A DNA stretch of 31,357 nucleotides from an uncultured Oscillospiraceae bacterium (lineage in GTDB: Bacteria; Bacillota; Clostridia; Oscillospirales; Oscillospiraceae), in assembly GCA_910584045.1 (NCBI GenBank), contig CAJTYO010000031.1, positions 1-31,357 of the forward strand, given 5' to 3'. Below the pieces are notes generated by a model. The model was not told the DNA's origin. It worked only from the letters and a program-made list of their open reading frames with translations, and made no database searches. Each line of letters opens with the position of its first letter. The stretch's first letter is position 1. A program made the position numbers and the translations under genes. This document shows, in pieces, positions 15,168 through 23,428 of the stretch.

Positions 15168-17477
15168 ATGCAACCGACCCTGTGTACAAGATGCAAGAAG
15201 CGGGTAGCCGTGGTCTTCATTTCCAAGATTGAAAAAGGCGAACCGGTCAACGAAGGACTGTGCTTGAAATGCGCCAAGGAGATCGGCTTGCCCCAAGTGG
15301 GCGAGATGATGCGGCGCATGGGCATTACCGATGAAGATCTTGACATGATCAATGACGAGATGATGAGTGCCTTCGGCGGCGCTGAATCGATGGAAGGTCT
15401 CATTCCCAAGGATGACGAGGAGGATGAGAGTGAGGACGGCAAGACTGCCACCTTCCCCTTCCTTAATCGTCTCTTTAACGGGAGCAGCGCCCCCTCTGAA
15501 GCGGCTGGTCCCTCCGGGGACGGCGGTAGGTCCCACGATGCCAAAGAGCGCAAGTCGGATAAAGCACCCAAGCGGAAATACTTGGACAGCTACTGCATCA
15601 ACTTGACCGAACGTGCCCGTTCCGGCAAACTGGACCATCTGGTGGGCCGTGAGCAGGAGATCGAGCGTGTCATCCAGATATTGAACCGCCGCCAGAAGAA
15701 TAATCCATGTCTCATCGGCGAACCCGGTGTCGGCAAGACCGCCATCGCCGAGGGCCTGGCCCAGCGCATCGCCAACAGGGAGGTCCCCTTCAAACTGCGG
15801 GACAAGGAGGTTTATCTGCTGGACCTGACCGCCCTTGTGGCGGGTACCCAGTTCCGCGGCCAGTTTGAGAGCCGGATGAAAGGCCTTATTGAGGAGATCC
15901 GCAAATGCGGCAACATCATTCTAGTCATCGACGAGGTTCATAATATTGTTGGAGCGGGAGATGCCGAGGGCAGCATGAATGCCGCCAACATCCTCAAGCC
16001 CGCTCTCTCCCGAGGGGAGATTCAGGTCATCGGCGCTACCACCTTCACAGAGTACCGTAAGCACATCGAAAAAGACACTGCTCTGGAGCGTCGGTTTCAG
16101 CCGGTGACGGTAAATGAACCCAACCTGGAGGAGACGATGCAGATCCTCCATGGCATTGCTCACTACTATGAGAGCTTCCATGGCGTCAAGATCCCCGAGG
16201 GAATTCTGCGTCAGGCGGTGCTGCTCTCCGAGCGGTACATCACCGATCGCTTCCTGCCCGACAAGGCTATTGATCTTATTGACGAGGCCTGTTCCGATAT
16301 GAACCTCAAGGACGCTGGCATCAACCGCCGTCAGGAGATCAGTCGGGAACTGTCTGACTATGGCAAAGAGAGGGAACTGCTGGAGGCCGTAGAGGAGCCC
16401 AACTTTGAGCGCCTGGCCGAGATTAAGAGTAGGGAGATGCAGCTGCAGACAGAGCTGAACAGCTTGTCCGTCCAAGGGGAGCCACAGTTGACTATGGACA
16501 ATCTGGCCCGGGTTATCGAGCTGTGGACTAAAATTCCTGCCAGCAAGATCCGTGAGGAGGAGTTCAAACGTTTGAGCGAGCTGGATCAGCGTCTCAAGCA
16601 GAAGGTGGTAGGACAGGATCAGGCTATCGACGTCGTGTCCGCAGCCATCCGCCGCAACCGGGTGGGCATCTCTCCCAAGCACAAGCCGGTGAGCTTCATC
16701 TTTGTCGGCAGCACTGGTGTGGGTAAGACGGAGCTGGTCAAACAGCTGGCGGAGGATTTATTCAATGCGCCGGAGAGTCTGATCCGGCTGGATATGTCGG
16801 AATTTATGGAGAAGCACTCCGTTTCTCGGATCATTGGCTCGCCCCCAGGCTATGTAGGTTATGACGAGGCGGGACAGCTGACGGAGAAAATCCGCCGCAA
16901 GCCTTACTCGGTGGTACTTTTCGATGAGATTGAGAAAGCCCACCCCGACGTGCTGAATGTCCTGTTGCAGATTCTGGATGACGGACAGATTACCGATGCC
17001 CATGGGCGGAAGGTTAATTTCGAAAACACGGTCATCGTCATGACCTCCAATGCGGGCAGCGATCGAAAAGAGGGGACAGTGGGCTTCAACAAGACCGTGG
17101 GTGAGCTGGATAAGGACCGCGCTATGAAGGCTCTCCAGCAGTTCCTCCGCCCGGAGTTTATCAACCGTGTGGATGAAATCGTTTGCTTCAACAAACTGAC
17201 AGAGGAGGATTTCCTGCCTATTGCCCGCCTGATGCTGGATGAGCTGAAGGACAGTATGCGGGAGAAGGGACTGACTCTCTCTTATGATGACGCATTGGTA
17301 AAGTACTTGGTCAAAAAATCCTACTCCGCCGCCTATGGAGCGCGCAATCTGCGCCGTACGATCCAGCGGGAGGTGGAGGATCAGTTGGCACTAACCATTA
17401 TCAATAGCTTTGACAACCCGGTCACACAGCTCTCCGTCACTGCTGAGGAGGAGAAAGTTGTTATCCACGGGTTGTGA
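15168..17477 (+). CDS. clpE: ClpE-like AAA+ unfoldase with N-terminal zinc finger
   Basis: A 769-residue HSP100 ATPase that unfolds proteins, probably for ClpP. Residues 1-40 form a zinc finger (CTRCKKR and CLKCAKE), which identifies ClpE rather than ClpC; the double Clp-N domain is absent. AAA-1 has Walker A GEPGVGKT at about 184-191 and VIDEVHN; AAA-2 has GSTGVGKT near 514 and LFDEIEKAHPDVLN, followed by the C-terminal D2-small domain. A helical middle segment (about 400-460) is present, shorter than that of ClpB. The ATG at 15168 has GGAGGT 7 nt upstream. Not accompanied by ctsR, mcsA or mcsB in the window. Confidence 0.92.
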   Translation: MQPTLCTRCKKRVAVVFISKIEKGEPVNEGLCLKCAKEIGLPQVGEMMRRMGITDEDLDMINDEMMSAFGGAESMEGLIPKDDEEDESEDGKTATFPFLNRLFNGSSAPSEAAGPSGDGGRSHDAKERKSDKAPKRKYLDSYCINLTERARSGKLDHLVGREQEIERVIQILNRRQKNNPCLIGEPGVGKTAIAEGLAQRIANREVPFKLRDKEVYLLDLTALVAGTQFRGQFESRMKGLIEEIRKCGNIILVIDEVHNIVGAGDAEGSMNAANILKPALSRGEIQVIGATTFTEYRKHIEKDTALERRFQPVTVNEPNLEETMQILHGIAHYYESFHGVKIPEGILRQAVLLSERYITDRFLPDKAIDLIDEACSDMNLKDAGINRRQEISRELSDYGKERELLEAVEEPNFERLAEIKSREMQLQTELNSLSVQGEPQLTMDNLARVIELWTKIPASKIREEEFKRLSELDQRLKQKVVGQDQAIDVVSAAIRRNRVGISPKHKPVSFIFVGSTGVGKTELVKQLAEDLFNAPESLIRLDMSEFMEKHSVSRIIGSPPGYVGYDEAGQLTEKIRRKPYSVVLFDEIEKAHPDVLNVLLQILDDGQITDAHGRKVNFENTVIVMTSNAGSDRKEGTVGFNKTVGELDKDRAMKALQQFLRPEFINRVDEIVCFNKLTEEDFLPIARLMLDELKDSMREKGLTLSYDDALVKYLVKKSYSAAYGARNLRRTIQREVEDQLALTIINSFDNPVTQLSVTAEEEKVVIHGL

Positions 17478-17519
17478 CCTGGAGGGCCTCATAGATGAAG
17501 AGAGGAAGGAGCGCCACCC

Positions 17520-17732
17520 ATGAATCTGTTCCGTAAGGATATAGAGCCCCGCTGCGTTTACTGTACAAAGGGGAGCGTCATCAACGAACGGGAGGTTATA
17601 TGTTCCCGCAAGGGGGTGGTAGCTATGGAGTACCACTGCCACCGATTTCAATACGACCCCTTTAAGCGGATTCCGCCCCGTCCGTTAAAGCTGGAGACCT
17701 CCAAGCTGACGGAGGAGGACTTCGCCATCTGA
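17520..17732 (+). CDS. Small conserved Cys protein
   Basis: A 70-residue soluble protein, not recognised beyond being a likely conserved clostridial small protein. Residues 12-41 have the pattern CVYCTKGS..VICSRKGVV..YHCHRF, with four cysteines and a histidine that could bind zinc, followed by a proline-rich stretch (YDPFKRIPPRP) and an acidic end. It has a good ribosome site (GGAAGGAG, 9 nt before ATG) and lies 42 nt after clpE in the same direction; a terminator at 17772 closes both. Confidence 0.7.
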   Translation: MNLFRKDIEPRCVYCTKGSVINEREVICSRKGVVAMEYHCHRFQYDPFKRIPPRPLKLETSKLTEEDFAI

Positions 17733-17771
17733 TTTATAGACAATAAAGGAATCTGTGTTACGAGAAATACG

Positions 17772-17807
17772 GAGGCGGCCCTGCGGAATGAACCACAGGG
17801 CCGCCTC
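17772..17807. terminator. Bidirectional terminator between clpE operon and Sel1 gene
   Basis: GAGGCGGCCCTG (17772-17783) pairs perfectly with 17796-17807 around a 12-nt loop. T-rich sequence follows on the plus strand (TATCTATTTCTT), and ATTTCTCG on the minus strand. Confidence 0.85.
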
Positions 17808-17812
17808 TGTAT

Positions 17813-20800
17813 CTATTTCTTACTCCAAGGCCACTTTACACGTTTTTTCCCAGTCAGGCGATTGATGGCCTCCTCAGCCTTCTTTTCACCCCGCTGGGCA
17901 GCCTCCTTGTAGAGCTCCAGCGCTTTTTTCAGGTTTTCCTGTACGCCAACGCCGTGTTCATAGCAGGAGGCCAGAGCAAAGCTACCGTCCGCCCGTCCGC
18001 CTTCTTGGGCTTTTTTGTAGTAGGTAACAGCCTTTGATAGGTCCTTAGATGTACCGTAGCCGTGTTCATAGCATTCGCCCAGAAAGAATTCTGCCCGGTG
18101 ATACCCCTGGCTTGCCGCTGCGGAAAACCACTGGAAGGCCTGGTCATTGTCCTCCTCCACTGAGATGCCGTGGTAGTAGAAGAAAGCTAAATTACACTGT
18201 GCTCGAGCGTTGCCCGCTTCGGCAGCTTGGCGGTACAGCTGGGCTGCCCTGTCCTTGTCTTCCTCCACACCTGTACCCAGTTCGTAGCACAGCCCCAGAG
18301 AGCAGGTGCCGGGAAGATGTCCACGATCGTGGGACTGCTGGTAAAGCTGGAACGCCCGCTGTAAGTCCTTTTCCACGCCGTAGCCATTCTCATAGCACTC
18401 GCCCAACAGCATTTGAGCCCGACCACTGCCGCCCTCCGCAGCCTTGGTAAACCACTTGACAGCCTCGCTATTGTTCTCTACCACTCCGATACCCTGATAA
18501 CAGCAGTAGCCGTAGTTGCATTGGGCTCGAACGTTGCCCGCCTCGGCGGCCTGGAGGTAGAGAGCGGCGGCGCGCGCTTTGTCGGGCTCCACTCCGTCGC
18601 CGAACTCATAGCACACGCCCAAAGAACAGGTGGAGGGAGCATAGCCCTGCTCATGGGCGGCCTGGTAGAGCTGGAACGCCCGGACTTCGTCTGCCGGTGT
18701 GCCGTAGCCGTTTTCATAGCATTCTGCCAGCATATGTTTAGCGCGGGGATAACCGCTCTCAGCTGCCTTGGAAAACCAGAGGAACGCCTCATCGTTGTCC
18801 TCCTCCACACCAATGCCCCGGTAATAGCAGAAGCCCAGATTGCATTGAGCTCTGGTATAACCGCCCTCTGCTGCCTGTCGGTAGAGCTCCGCCGCTCTGG
18901 ACGGGTCTGCCTCTACGCCGGTGCCGTATTCATAACACAATCCCAACGCACAGGTGCCAGGGAGATGCCCATTATCATGAGACTGCTTGTAGAACAGGAA
19001 TGCTTTTGCCTCATCCACCTCCACGCCATAGCCGTTCTCATAGCACTCACCCAGAAGCTGCTGAGCCCGGCCGAACCCCTGCTGGGCGGCTTCCTCGAAC
19101 CACCGCACGGCCTGGGCGTCGTCCATTTCCGTACCAATACCCTGGTAGAAGCAGAAGCCAAGATTGCATTGGGCCCGAGCGTCCCCTGCCTCAGCACCCA
19201 GCGTATAAAACGCTACCGCCTTGGCCTTGTCCATCTCCACACCCTTGCCAAGCTCATAGCACAGGCCCAGAGATGCGGCGGCAGGGACGTGGCCGCCCTC
19301 CCAGGCATCCTGATAGAGAGAAAACGCCCCATCCAGGTCCTTCTCTGTGCCGTAACCCAATTCCCGGCACTGTCCCAACAGGAACTGGGCTCGGGGATAG
19401 CCCTTCTCTGCGGCAGCCTTAAACCATTTGACAGCCTGGGTATCATCCATCTCCGTGCCAATACCCTGATAGCAGCAGTAGCCCAGATTGCACTGTCCAC
19501 GAACATCGCCTTCCTCGGCGGCCTTTCGATAGAATGCCACTGCCTTCTCCAGATCCCGCTCTACGCCCCGGCCAAGCTCATAACACAGACCCAATGCCGT
19601 GGAGGCGGGGGCGTAGCCGCGCTCGCTGGCAGCGGCGTAGAGCTGCGCAGCCTTGGCTTCGTCTTTTTCCACGCCGTATCCGAAGTCATAGCACTCTCCC
19701 AACAGGTTCAATGCTCGGGGATAGCTCTGTTCCGCGGACTGGGCGAACCATTTGGCTGCCTCGTCGTTGTCCTCCTCTAGACCGATGCCATGGTAATAGC
19801 AAAAGCCAAGGTTGCACTGGGAGGGAGCATGGCCCGCCTCGGCCGCCTGCCGGTAGAGCTCCACCGCCGCCGCCGCGTCCTCCTCAACCCCCATACCAAT
19901 TTCATAGCACAGTCCCAGGGCGCAGGTGCCGGGGATGAAACCGCTTTCATGGGCAAGGCGGTAGTATTCCATAGCCTTGGTCTCATCCTTCTCCACACCG
20001 TGACCATACTCATAGCACTGTCCAAGCAGGTACTGCGCCCGCGGATATTCCTGCTCAGCAGCCTCTATGTACAGTTGGGCGGCCCGCTCTACGTCCTTTT
20101 CCACACCTGCGCCCCGGTCGTAGCAGACACCCAGCGCACAGGTGCCCGGCTCATAGCCCTGCTCATGGGAGGCACGATAGAGGGCAACCGCCTTCTCCAG
20201 GTCCACCTCCACACCATAGCCGTTCTCGAAGCACTCACCCATCAGCATCTGGGCCCGGGCATAGCCCTGCTGGGCGGCCTTGGCGAACCACATGGCGGCC
20301 TGCTCGTCGTCTTCCTCAACACCAATACCTCGGTAATAGAAAAATCCCAAGTTGCACTGGGCGGGCGCAAAATCCTGGTCAGCCGCCTCCCGGTACAGTT
20401 CCGCCGCCCGCAGCTTGTCCATCTCCACGCCGCTGCCCAGCTCATAGCACAGCCCCAGCTCACAGATGGCGGGGGGGTACCCCTGTTCTGCCGCACCGGA
20501 AAGCAGGCGGGCGCCCTTCTCTGGGTTCTTCTCTGTACCTACGCCGCGAAGCCAGCACATACCAAGACTGTACTGTGCGGCGATATGGTCGCCCTCTGCG
20601 GCCTTGGAGAACCAGTAGAAGCCGCGATCCTCATCCCTTGGGGCACCGCCGCTGCCGCGGCAACAATGCTGGCCCAGTTGGTAGGCCGCATCCAGGTCTC
20701 CATCCTCCGCCGCGCTTTCCAGCTCCCGCAGGTTCTGCCGCTTTTCGGCGGAGAGATCCGCTATGCTCTGGAGCAACTCCGGGTTAAAATATACCATGAC

Positions 20801-20848
20801 CGTATCCTGCCCCTCGGGCATCAGATTATTATTTTTCTCCGAAGACAT
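17813..20848 (-). CDS. Giant Sel1-repeat (TPR-like) protein, 26 repeats
   Basis: A 1011-residue cytoplasmic solenoid. After a charged N-terminus of about 45 residues it consists almost entirely of Sel1 motifs of 36 residues (pattern A-x-x-LGxCYxxGxGVExD). I count about 26 repeats. From about residue 147 they recur in groups of three, A (AQCNLGFCYY.GIG), B (LLGECYENGYG) and C (PGTCALGLCYE.G.G), so the period is 108 residues. One group, the second, lacks its A repeat. The C-terminus ends basic (KKRVKWPWSKK). There is no signal peptide or catalytic domain, so it is probably a scaffold for protein interactions; the partners are unknown. ATG 20848 follows AAGGAG at 8 nt; the reading upstream to 20959 lacks a ribosome site. 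Confidence 0.92.
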   Translation of the reverse strand: MSSEKNNNLMPEGQDTVMVYFNPELLQSIADLSAEKRQNLRELESAAEDGDLDAAYQLGQHCCRGSGGAPRDEDRGFYWFSKAAEGDHIAAQYSLGMCWLRGVGTEKNPEKGARLLSGAAEQGYPPAICELGLCYELGSGVEMDKLRAAELYREAADQDFAPAQCNLGFFYYRGIGVEEDDEQAAMWFAKAAQQGYARAQMLMGECFENGYGVEVDLEKAVALYRASHEQGYEPGTCALGVCYDRGAGVEKDVERAAQLYIEAAEQEYPRAQYLLGQCYEYGHGVEKDETKAMEYYRLAHESGFIPGTCALGLCYEIGMGVEEDAAAAVELYRQAAEAGHAPSQCNLGFCYYHGIGLEEDNDEAAKWFAQSAEQSYPRALNLLGECYDFGYGVEKDEAKAAQLYAAASERGYAPASTALGLCYELGRGVERDLEKAVAFYRKAAEEGDVRGQCNLGYCCYQGIGTEMDDTQAVKWFKAAAEKGYPRAQFLLGQCRELGYGTEKDLDGAFSLYQDAWEGGHVPAAASLGLCYELGKGVEMDKAKAVAFYTLGAEAGDARAQCNLGFCFYQGIGTEMDDAQAVRWFEEAAQQGFGRAQQLLGECYENGYGVEVDEAKAFLFYKQSHDNGHLPGTCALGLCYEYGTGVEADPSRAAELYRQAAEGGYTRAQCNLGFCYYRGIGVEEDNDEAFLWFSKAAESGYPRAKHMLAECYENGYGTPADEVRAFQLYQAAHEQGYAPSTCSLGVCYEFGDGVEPDKARAAALYLQAAEAGNVRAQCNYGYCCYQGIGVVENNSEAVKWFTKAAEGGSGRAQMLLGECYENGYGVEKDLQRAFQLYQQSHDRGHLPGTCSLGLCYELGTGVEEDKDRAAQLYRQAAEAGNARAQCNLAFFYYHGISVEEDNDQAFQWFSAAASQGYHRAEFFLGECYEHGYGTSKDLSKAVTYYKKAQEGGRADGSFALASCYEHGVGVQENLKKALELYKEAAQRGEKKAEEAINRLTGKKRVKWPWSKK
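17929..20500 (-). repeat. 108-residue (324-bp) super-repeat in the Sel1 gene
   Basis: Seven complete three-motif units plus one of two motifs, with highly similar protein sequences such as QCNLGFCYY-GIG recurring every 324 bp. The units differ from each other throughout, so they are diverged rather than recent duplicates. Coordinates are approximate. Confidence 0.75.
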
Positions 20849-20872
20849 TCCATTCGCTCCTTTATGCTTTGT

Positions 20873-20893
20873 CCGCCGTGCAGTGGACGGCGG
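20873..20893 (-). promoter_or_regulatory. Leader hairpin before the Sel1 gene
   Basis: CCGCCGT (20873-20879) pairs with ACGGCGG (20887-20893) in the leader, close to the ribosome site. A -10-like TATGAT (minus strand) lies upstream near 20903-20910 but I see no good -35. Confidence 0.4.
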
Positions 20894-20951
20894 GCCTGCA
20901 CCTATCATACCACAAAATAACGGATATAGCGAGTTGTTTTGAAAGGAAAAA

Positions 20952-20974
20952 GACGCCACCCATAGGGCAGCGCC
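20952..20974 (-). terminator. Terminator after rpmB
   Basis: Minus-strand GGCGCTGCCC and GGGTGGCGTC (20952-20974, 3-nt loop, three G-U pairs) followed by TTTTTCCTTT. It lies just beyond the rpmB stop codon and separates rpmB from the Sel1 gene. Confidence 0.6.
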
Positions 20975-20991
20975 TTTTCTGCATGTCTATA

Positions 20992-21180
20992 TCAGACAGC
21001 ACGGGTGACTTTGCCGGAACGCAGACACCGGGTACAAACATATACATGGCGGGGAGTTCCATCGACGATCGCCTTCACGCGTTTGACATTGGGCTTCCAC
21101 GTGCGGTTGGAGCGCCTGTGGGAGTGGGAAACCTTAATCCCAAAGGTAACACCCTTGTCACAGAATTGACACTTTGCCAT
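20992..21180 (-). CDS. rpmB: 50S ribosomal protein L28
   Basis: A 62-residue L28 of the large subunit. The sequence MAKCQFCDKGVTFG, then SHSHRRSNRTWKPN and VYVCTRCLRSGKVTRAV, is typical of Firmicutes. It keeps both CxxC pairs (residues 4-7 and about 51-54), so it is the zinc-binding form. ATG 21180 follows AAGGAGGT at 8 nt; the frame runs 10 codons further upstream but without a ribosome site. A single-gene transcript divergent from hprK. Confidence 0.97.
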   Translation of the reverse strand: MAKCQFCDKGVTFGIKVSHSHRRSNRTWKPNVKRVKAIVDGTPRHVYVCTRCLRSGKVTRAV

Positions 21181-21300
21181 CCGTTGCACCTCCTTGCTGT
21201 TCAAAATCATTGCGGCACAAATGCGCCTTTTGATATACTAGCAGAGTTTGACACAAAATGCAAGTAAAATTTTTGATTTTTTCAAAACTTTTTCTTGCCC

Positions 21301-21329
21301 TTGTCAAGAGGCCCCTTTTATACTATAAT
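21301..21329 (+). promoter_or_regulatory. Sigma-A promoter of the hprK operon
   Basis: TTGTCA (21301-21306), 17 nt, TATAAT (21324-21329). Likely drives hprK and the three genes behind it, since no strong terminator occurs before 25611. Confidence 0.75.
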
Positions 21330-21400
21330 CAATTTTGTATATGAACGATAAACTGCAGGCCCGGCCTGTGACCGGGCCCGGTGAAACGGAGGCGAAGCGA

Positions 21401-22339
21401 ATGATACAACAGGATGAAATGAGGGGCGGTGTCAAGATCGGCGAACTGGTGGAACACTTAGGTATGGTGGTTGTGAATCGGGGAGCGGATTATGACACGG
21501 CGCTAGTGGGTATCAAAGATGTGAACCGCCCAGGTCTACAGCTGGTGGGTTTTTTCGACTATTTTGATCCCCGGCGGCTTCAGGTTATTGGCATGGCAGA
21601 GACCCAGATGCTCTCCAGCATCGACCCAGAGCGGCGAGCCAAGAGCTTTTCCCGGCTGTTTGAATACGACATTCCAGCCCTTGTGGTATCTCGTGACCTG
21701 GACATCTATCCCGAATGTCTGTCCATGGCAAGGAAGTACAAGCGCACCTTGCTGCATACCACGGATACCACGGTGGCCTTCACCACCAAGGTCATCGAAT
21801 ATCTGTCCCAGGCGCTGGCCCCTACCATCACCCGGCACGGCGGCCTGTTGGACATTTATGGTGAGGGCGTCCTGATTACCGGCGACAGCGGCGTGGGCAA
21901 AAGCGAGACCGCAATTGAACTCATCAAGCGGGGCCACCGCCTGGTGGCCGACGACGCGGTGGACATCCGGCGGGTAGCTGACCAACTGTTGGGCCGCGCG
22001 CCGGAGCTGATCCGCCACTATATTGAGCTGCGGGGCATTGGCGTGGTGAACGTGCAGCAATTGCTGGGAATGAGCGCAGTGAAGGTGGAGTCCCAGGTGG
22101 ACTTGGTTGTACATCTGGAACGCTGGAGGGAGGACAAGTTCTATGACCGCTTTGGTCTGGACGAGGAGCGGGTGAACATCCTGGGCATTGAGATACCCAT
22201 CATTACCATTCCCGTCCAGCCGGGGCGGAACCTGGCGACCATTGTGGAGGTGGCCGTCATGAACAACCGGCACAAGAAATTCGGATTCAACGCCGCACAG
22301 GAGCTGGCCGATGAGCTGGAGCGTCACGCCCAGGGGTAG
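21401..22339 (+). CDS. hprK: HPr kinase/phosphorylase
   Basis: A 312-residue bifunctional enzyme that phosphorylates or dephosphorylates Ser46 of HPr (and Crh) and so controls carbon catabolite repression. Residues about 1-140 are the N-terminal regulatory domain. The kinase domain has the P-loop GDSGVGKS at 161-168, H146 before it, the acidic pair D184-D185, and the family signature IELRGIGVVNV near 210. The ATG at 21401 has GGAGG 8 nt upstream; the longer reading from 21335 lacks a ribosome site. It precedes a ROK-family kinase gene, fitting a sugar-regulation unit. lgt, often next to hprK in Firmicutes, is absent. Confidence 0.96.
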   Translation: MIQQDEMRGGVKIGELVEHLGMVVVNRGADYDTALVGIKDVNRPGLQLVGFFDYFDPRRLQVIGMAETQMLSSIDPERRAKSFSRLFEYDIPALVVSRDLDIYPECLSMARKYKRTLLHTTDTTVAFTTKVIEYLSQALAPTITRHGGLLDIYGEGVLITGDSGVGKSETAIELIKRGHRLVADDAVDIRRVADQLLGRAPELIRHYIELRGIGVVNVQQLLGMSAVKVESQVDLVVHLERWREDKFYDRFGLDEERVNILGIEIPIITIPVQPGRNLATIVEVAVMNNRHKKFGFNAAQELADELERHAQG

Positions 22340-22407
22340 AGGATACGGCCAGTGTGCCCGTACTGCTAAATAAGCCAGATCATATGATACGACGGAGGAA
22401 AAGTGTT

Positions 22408-23373
22408 ATGTATTACATCGGCATTGACATTGGCGGAACCAATCTGAAGGCGGGGTTGGTAGACGAAACTTATTGCATTACTGCTACAAAAAAACAGCCC
22501 CTCCAATTTACCTCCATGGAACAGATGGGGGAGACTCTGGCAAAAATGGCAATCGATTTGGTGGAGGAAAACCATGTGTCTCGAGACCAGGTGGCCTCTG
22601 TGGGCATGGGCTTCCCCGGCCCTGTAGACGACAGGATGGGCGTGGTCATTAAGACGGTAAACATTCCCATCCGTTTCATGCCGGTGGCGGAGATGTTTCA
22701 CCGCCAGTGGGACGGCATCCCCGTCCATCTGGGAAACGATGCGGATTGCGCAGCCCTGGGGGAATACTACCATTACGAGGACAAGAACATCGAAAGTCTG
22801 ATTCTGGTCACGCTGGGTACCGGCATTGGTACCGGTATCATCCTGAATGGCAAAATTCACACCGGCATCAACGGCTGTGCTGGAGAGGGTGGACACATTG
22901 TGCTGGTCCACGGCGGCGAGCAGTGCACCTGCGGCCGAAAGGGCTGCTGGGAGCGCTACGCCTCTGCCAACGCTCTCATCCGCCAGACCATAGCCGCCAT
23001 GGACCAGAGCAAGAATTCCATCATGTGGGGCATGGTGGGCGGCGATCTGAGTCGGGTGGACGGTCGCACCGCCTTTGAGGCCATGCACCAGGGCGACGCC
23101 GCCGCCAGAGCGGTTATTGATCAATATCTTCTCTACCTTGGGGACGGCCTGTCCAACTTTATTAACATTTTCCAGCCGGAGGTCATTGCCTTGGGTGGCG
23201 GCGTCAGTCAGGCACGAGATGAGGACCTGCTTCTGCCCCTGCAAAGTATCGTGCTAGAGGATTGCTTTGGCCGGGAGGCCGATCGCCATACCCGGCTGGT
23301 GAAAGCCAAACTGGGTAACGACGCAGGTATTATCGGCGCTGCGCTGCTGGGACTGCAATCCCAAGGCCGCTGA
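22408..23373 (+). CDS. ROK family sugar kinase (glucokinase-like)
   Basis: A 321-residue kinase of the ROK family, most like bacterial glucokinases. It begins MYYIGIDIGGTNLKAGLVD, the phosphate-binding DxGGT loop. GNDADCAALGE (about residues 109-119) holds the conserved sugar-binding Asn-Asp. The zinc motif is C173-x-C175-G-R-K-G-C180-x-E182, with a histidine upstream (GGHIV). No N-terminal HTH, so it is an enzyme rather than a repressor. ATG 22408 follows GGAGG with 9 nt spacing. The 68-nt gap from hprK shows no promoter and the two are probably co-transcribed. Glucose is the likely, not proven, substrate. Confidence 0.9.
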   Translation: MYYIGIDIGGTNLKAGLVDETYCITATKKQPLQFTSMEQMGETLAKMAIDLVEENHVSRDQVASVGMGFPGPVDDRMGVVIKTVNIPIRFMPVAEMFHRQWDGIPVHLGNDADCAALGEYYHYEDKNIESLILVTLGTGIGTGIILNGKIHTGINGCAGEGGHIVLVHGGEQCTCGRKGCWERYASANALIRQTIAAMDQSKNSIMWGMVGGDLSRVDGRTAFEAMHQGDAAARAVIDQYLLYLGDGLSNFINIFQPEVIALGGGVSQARDEDLLLPLQSIVLEDCFGREADRHTRLVKAKLGNDAGIIGAALLGLQSQGR

Positions 23374-23428
23374 CAACTAAACTATAATATAAACCCGCAC
23401 TGCGGGAGATAAAAGGAGAAGATGGATC

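Noticed and set aside
18413..19780. Long open frame (455 codons) on the strand opposite the Sel1 gene
   Set aside because: An antisense by-product of the regular codon pattern of the repeats; no ribosome site and no recognisable domain.
20471..20477. Seven-G tract (seven C on the coding strand) inside the Sel1 gene, a possible second slippage site
   Set aside because: The reading frame is intact across it and seven bases is short for a contingency tract.
17929..20500. Regularly spaced repeats, considered as a CRISPR array
   Set aside because: The period is 108 or 324 bp, the repeats are coding and diverged, and there are no spacers of constant length between identical repeats.
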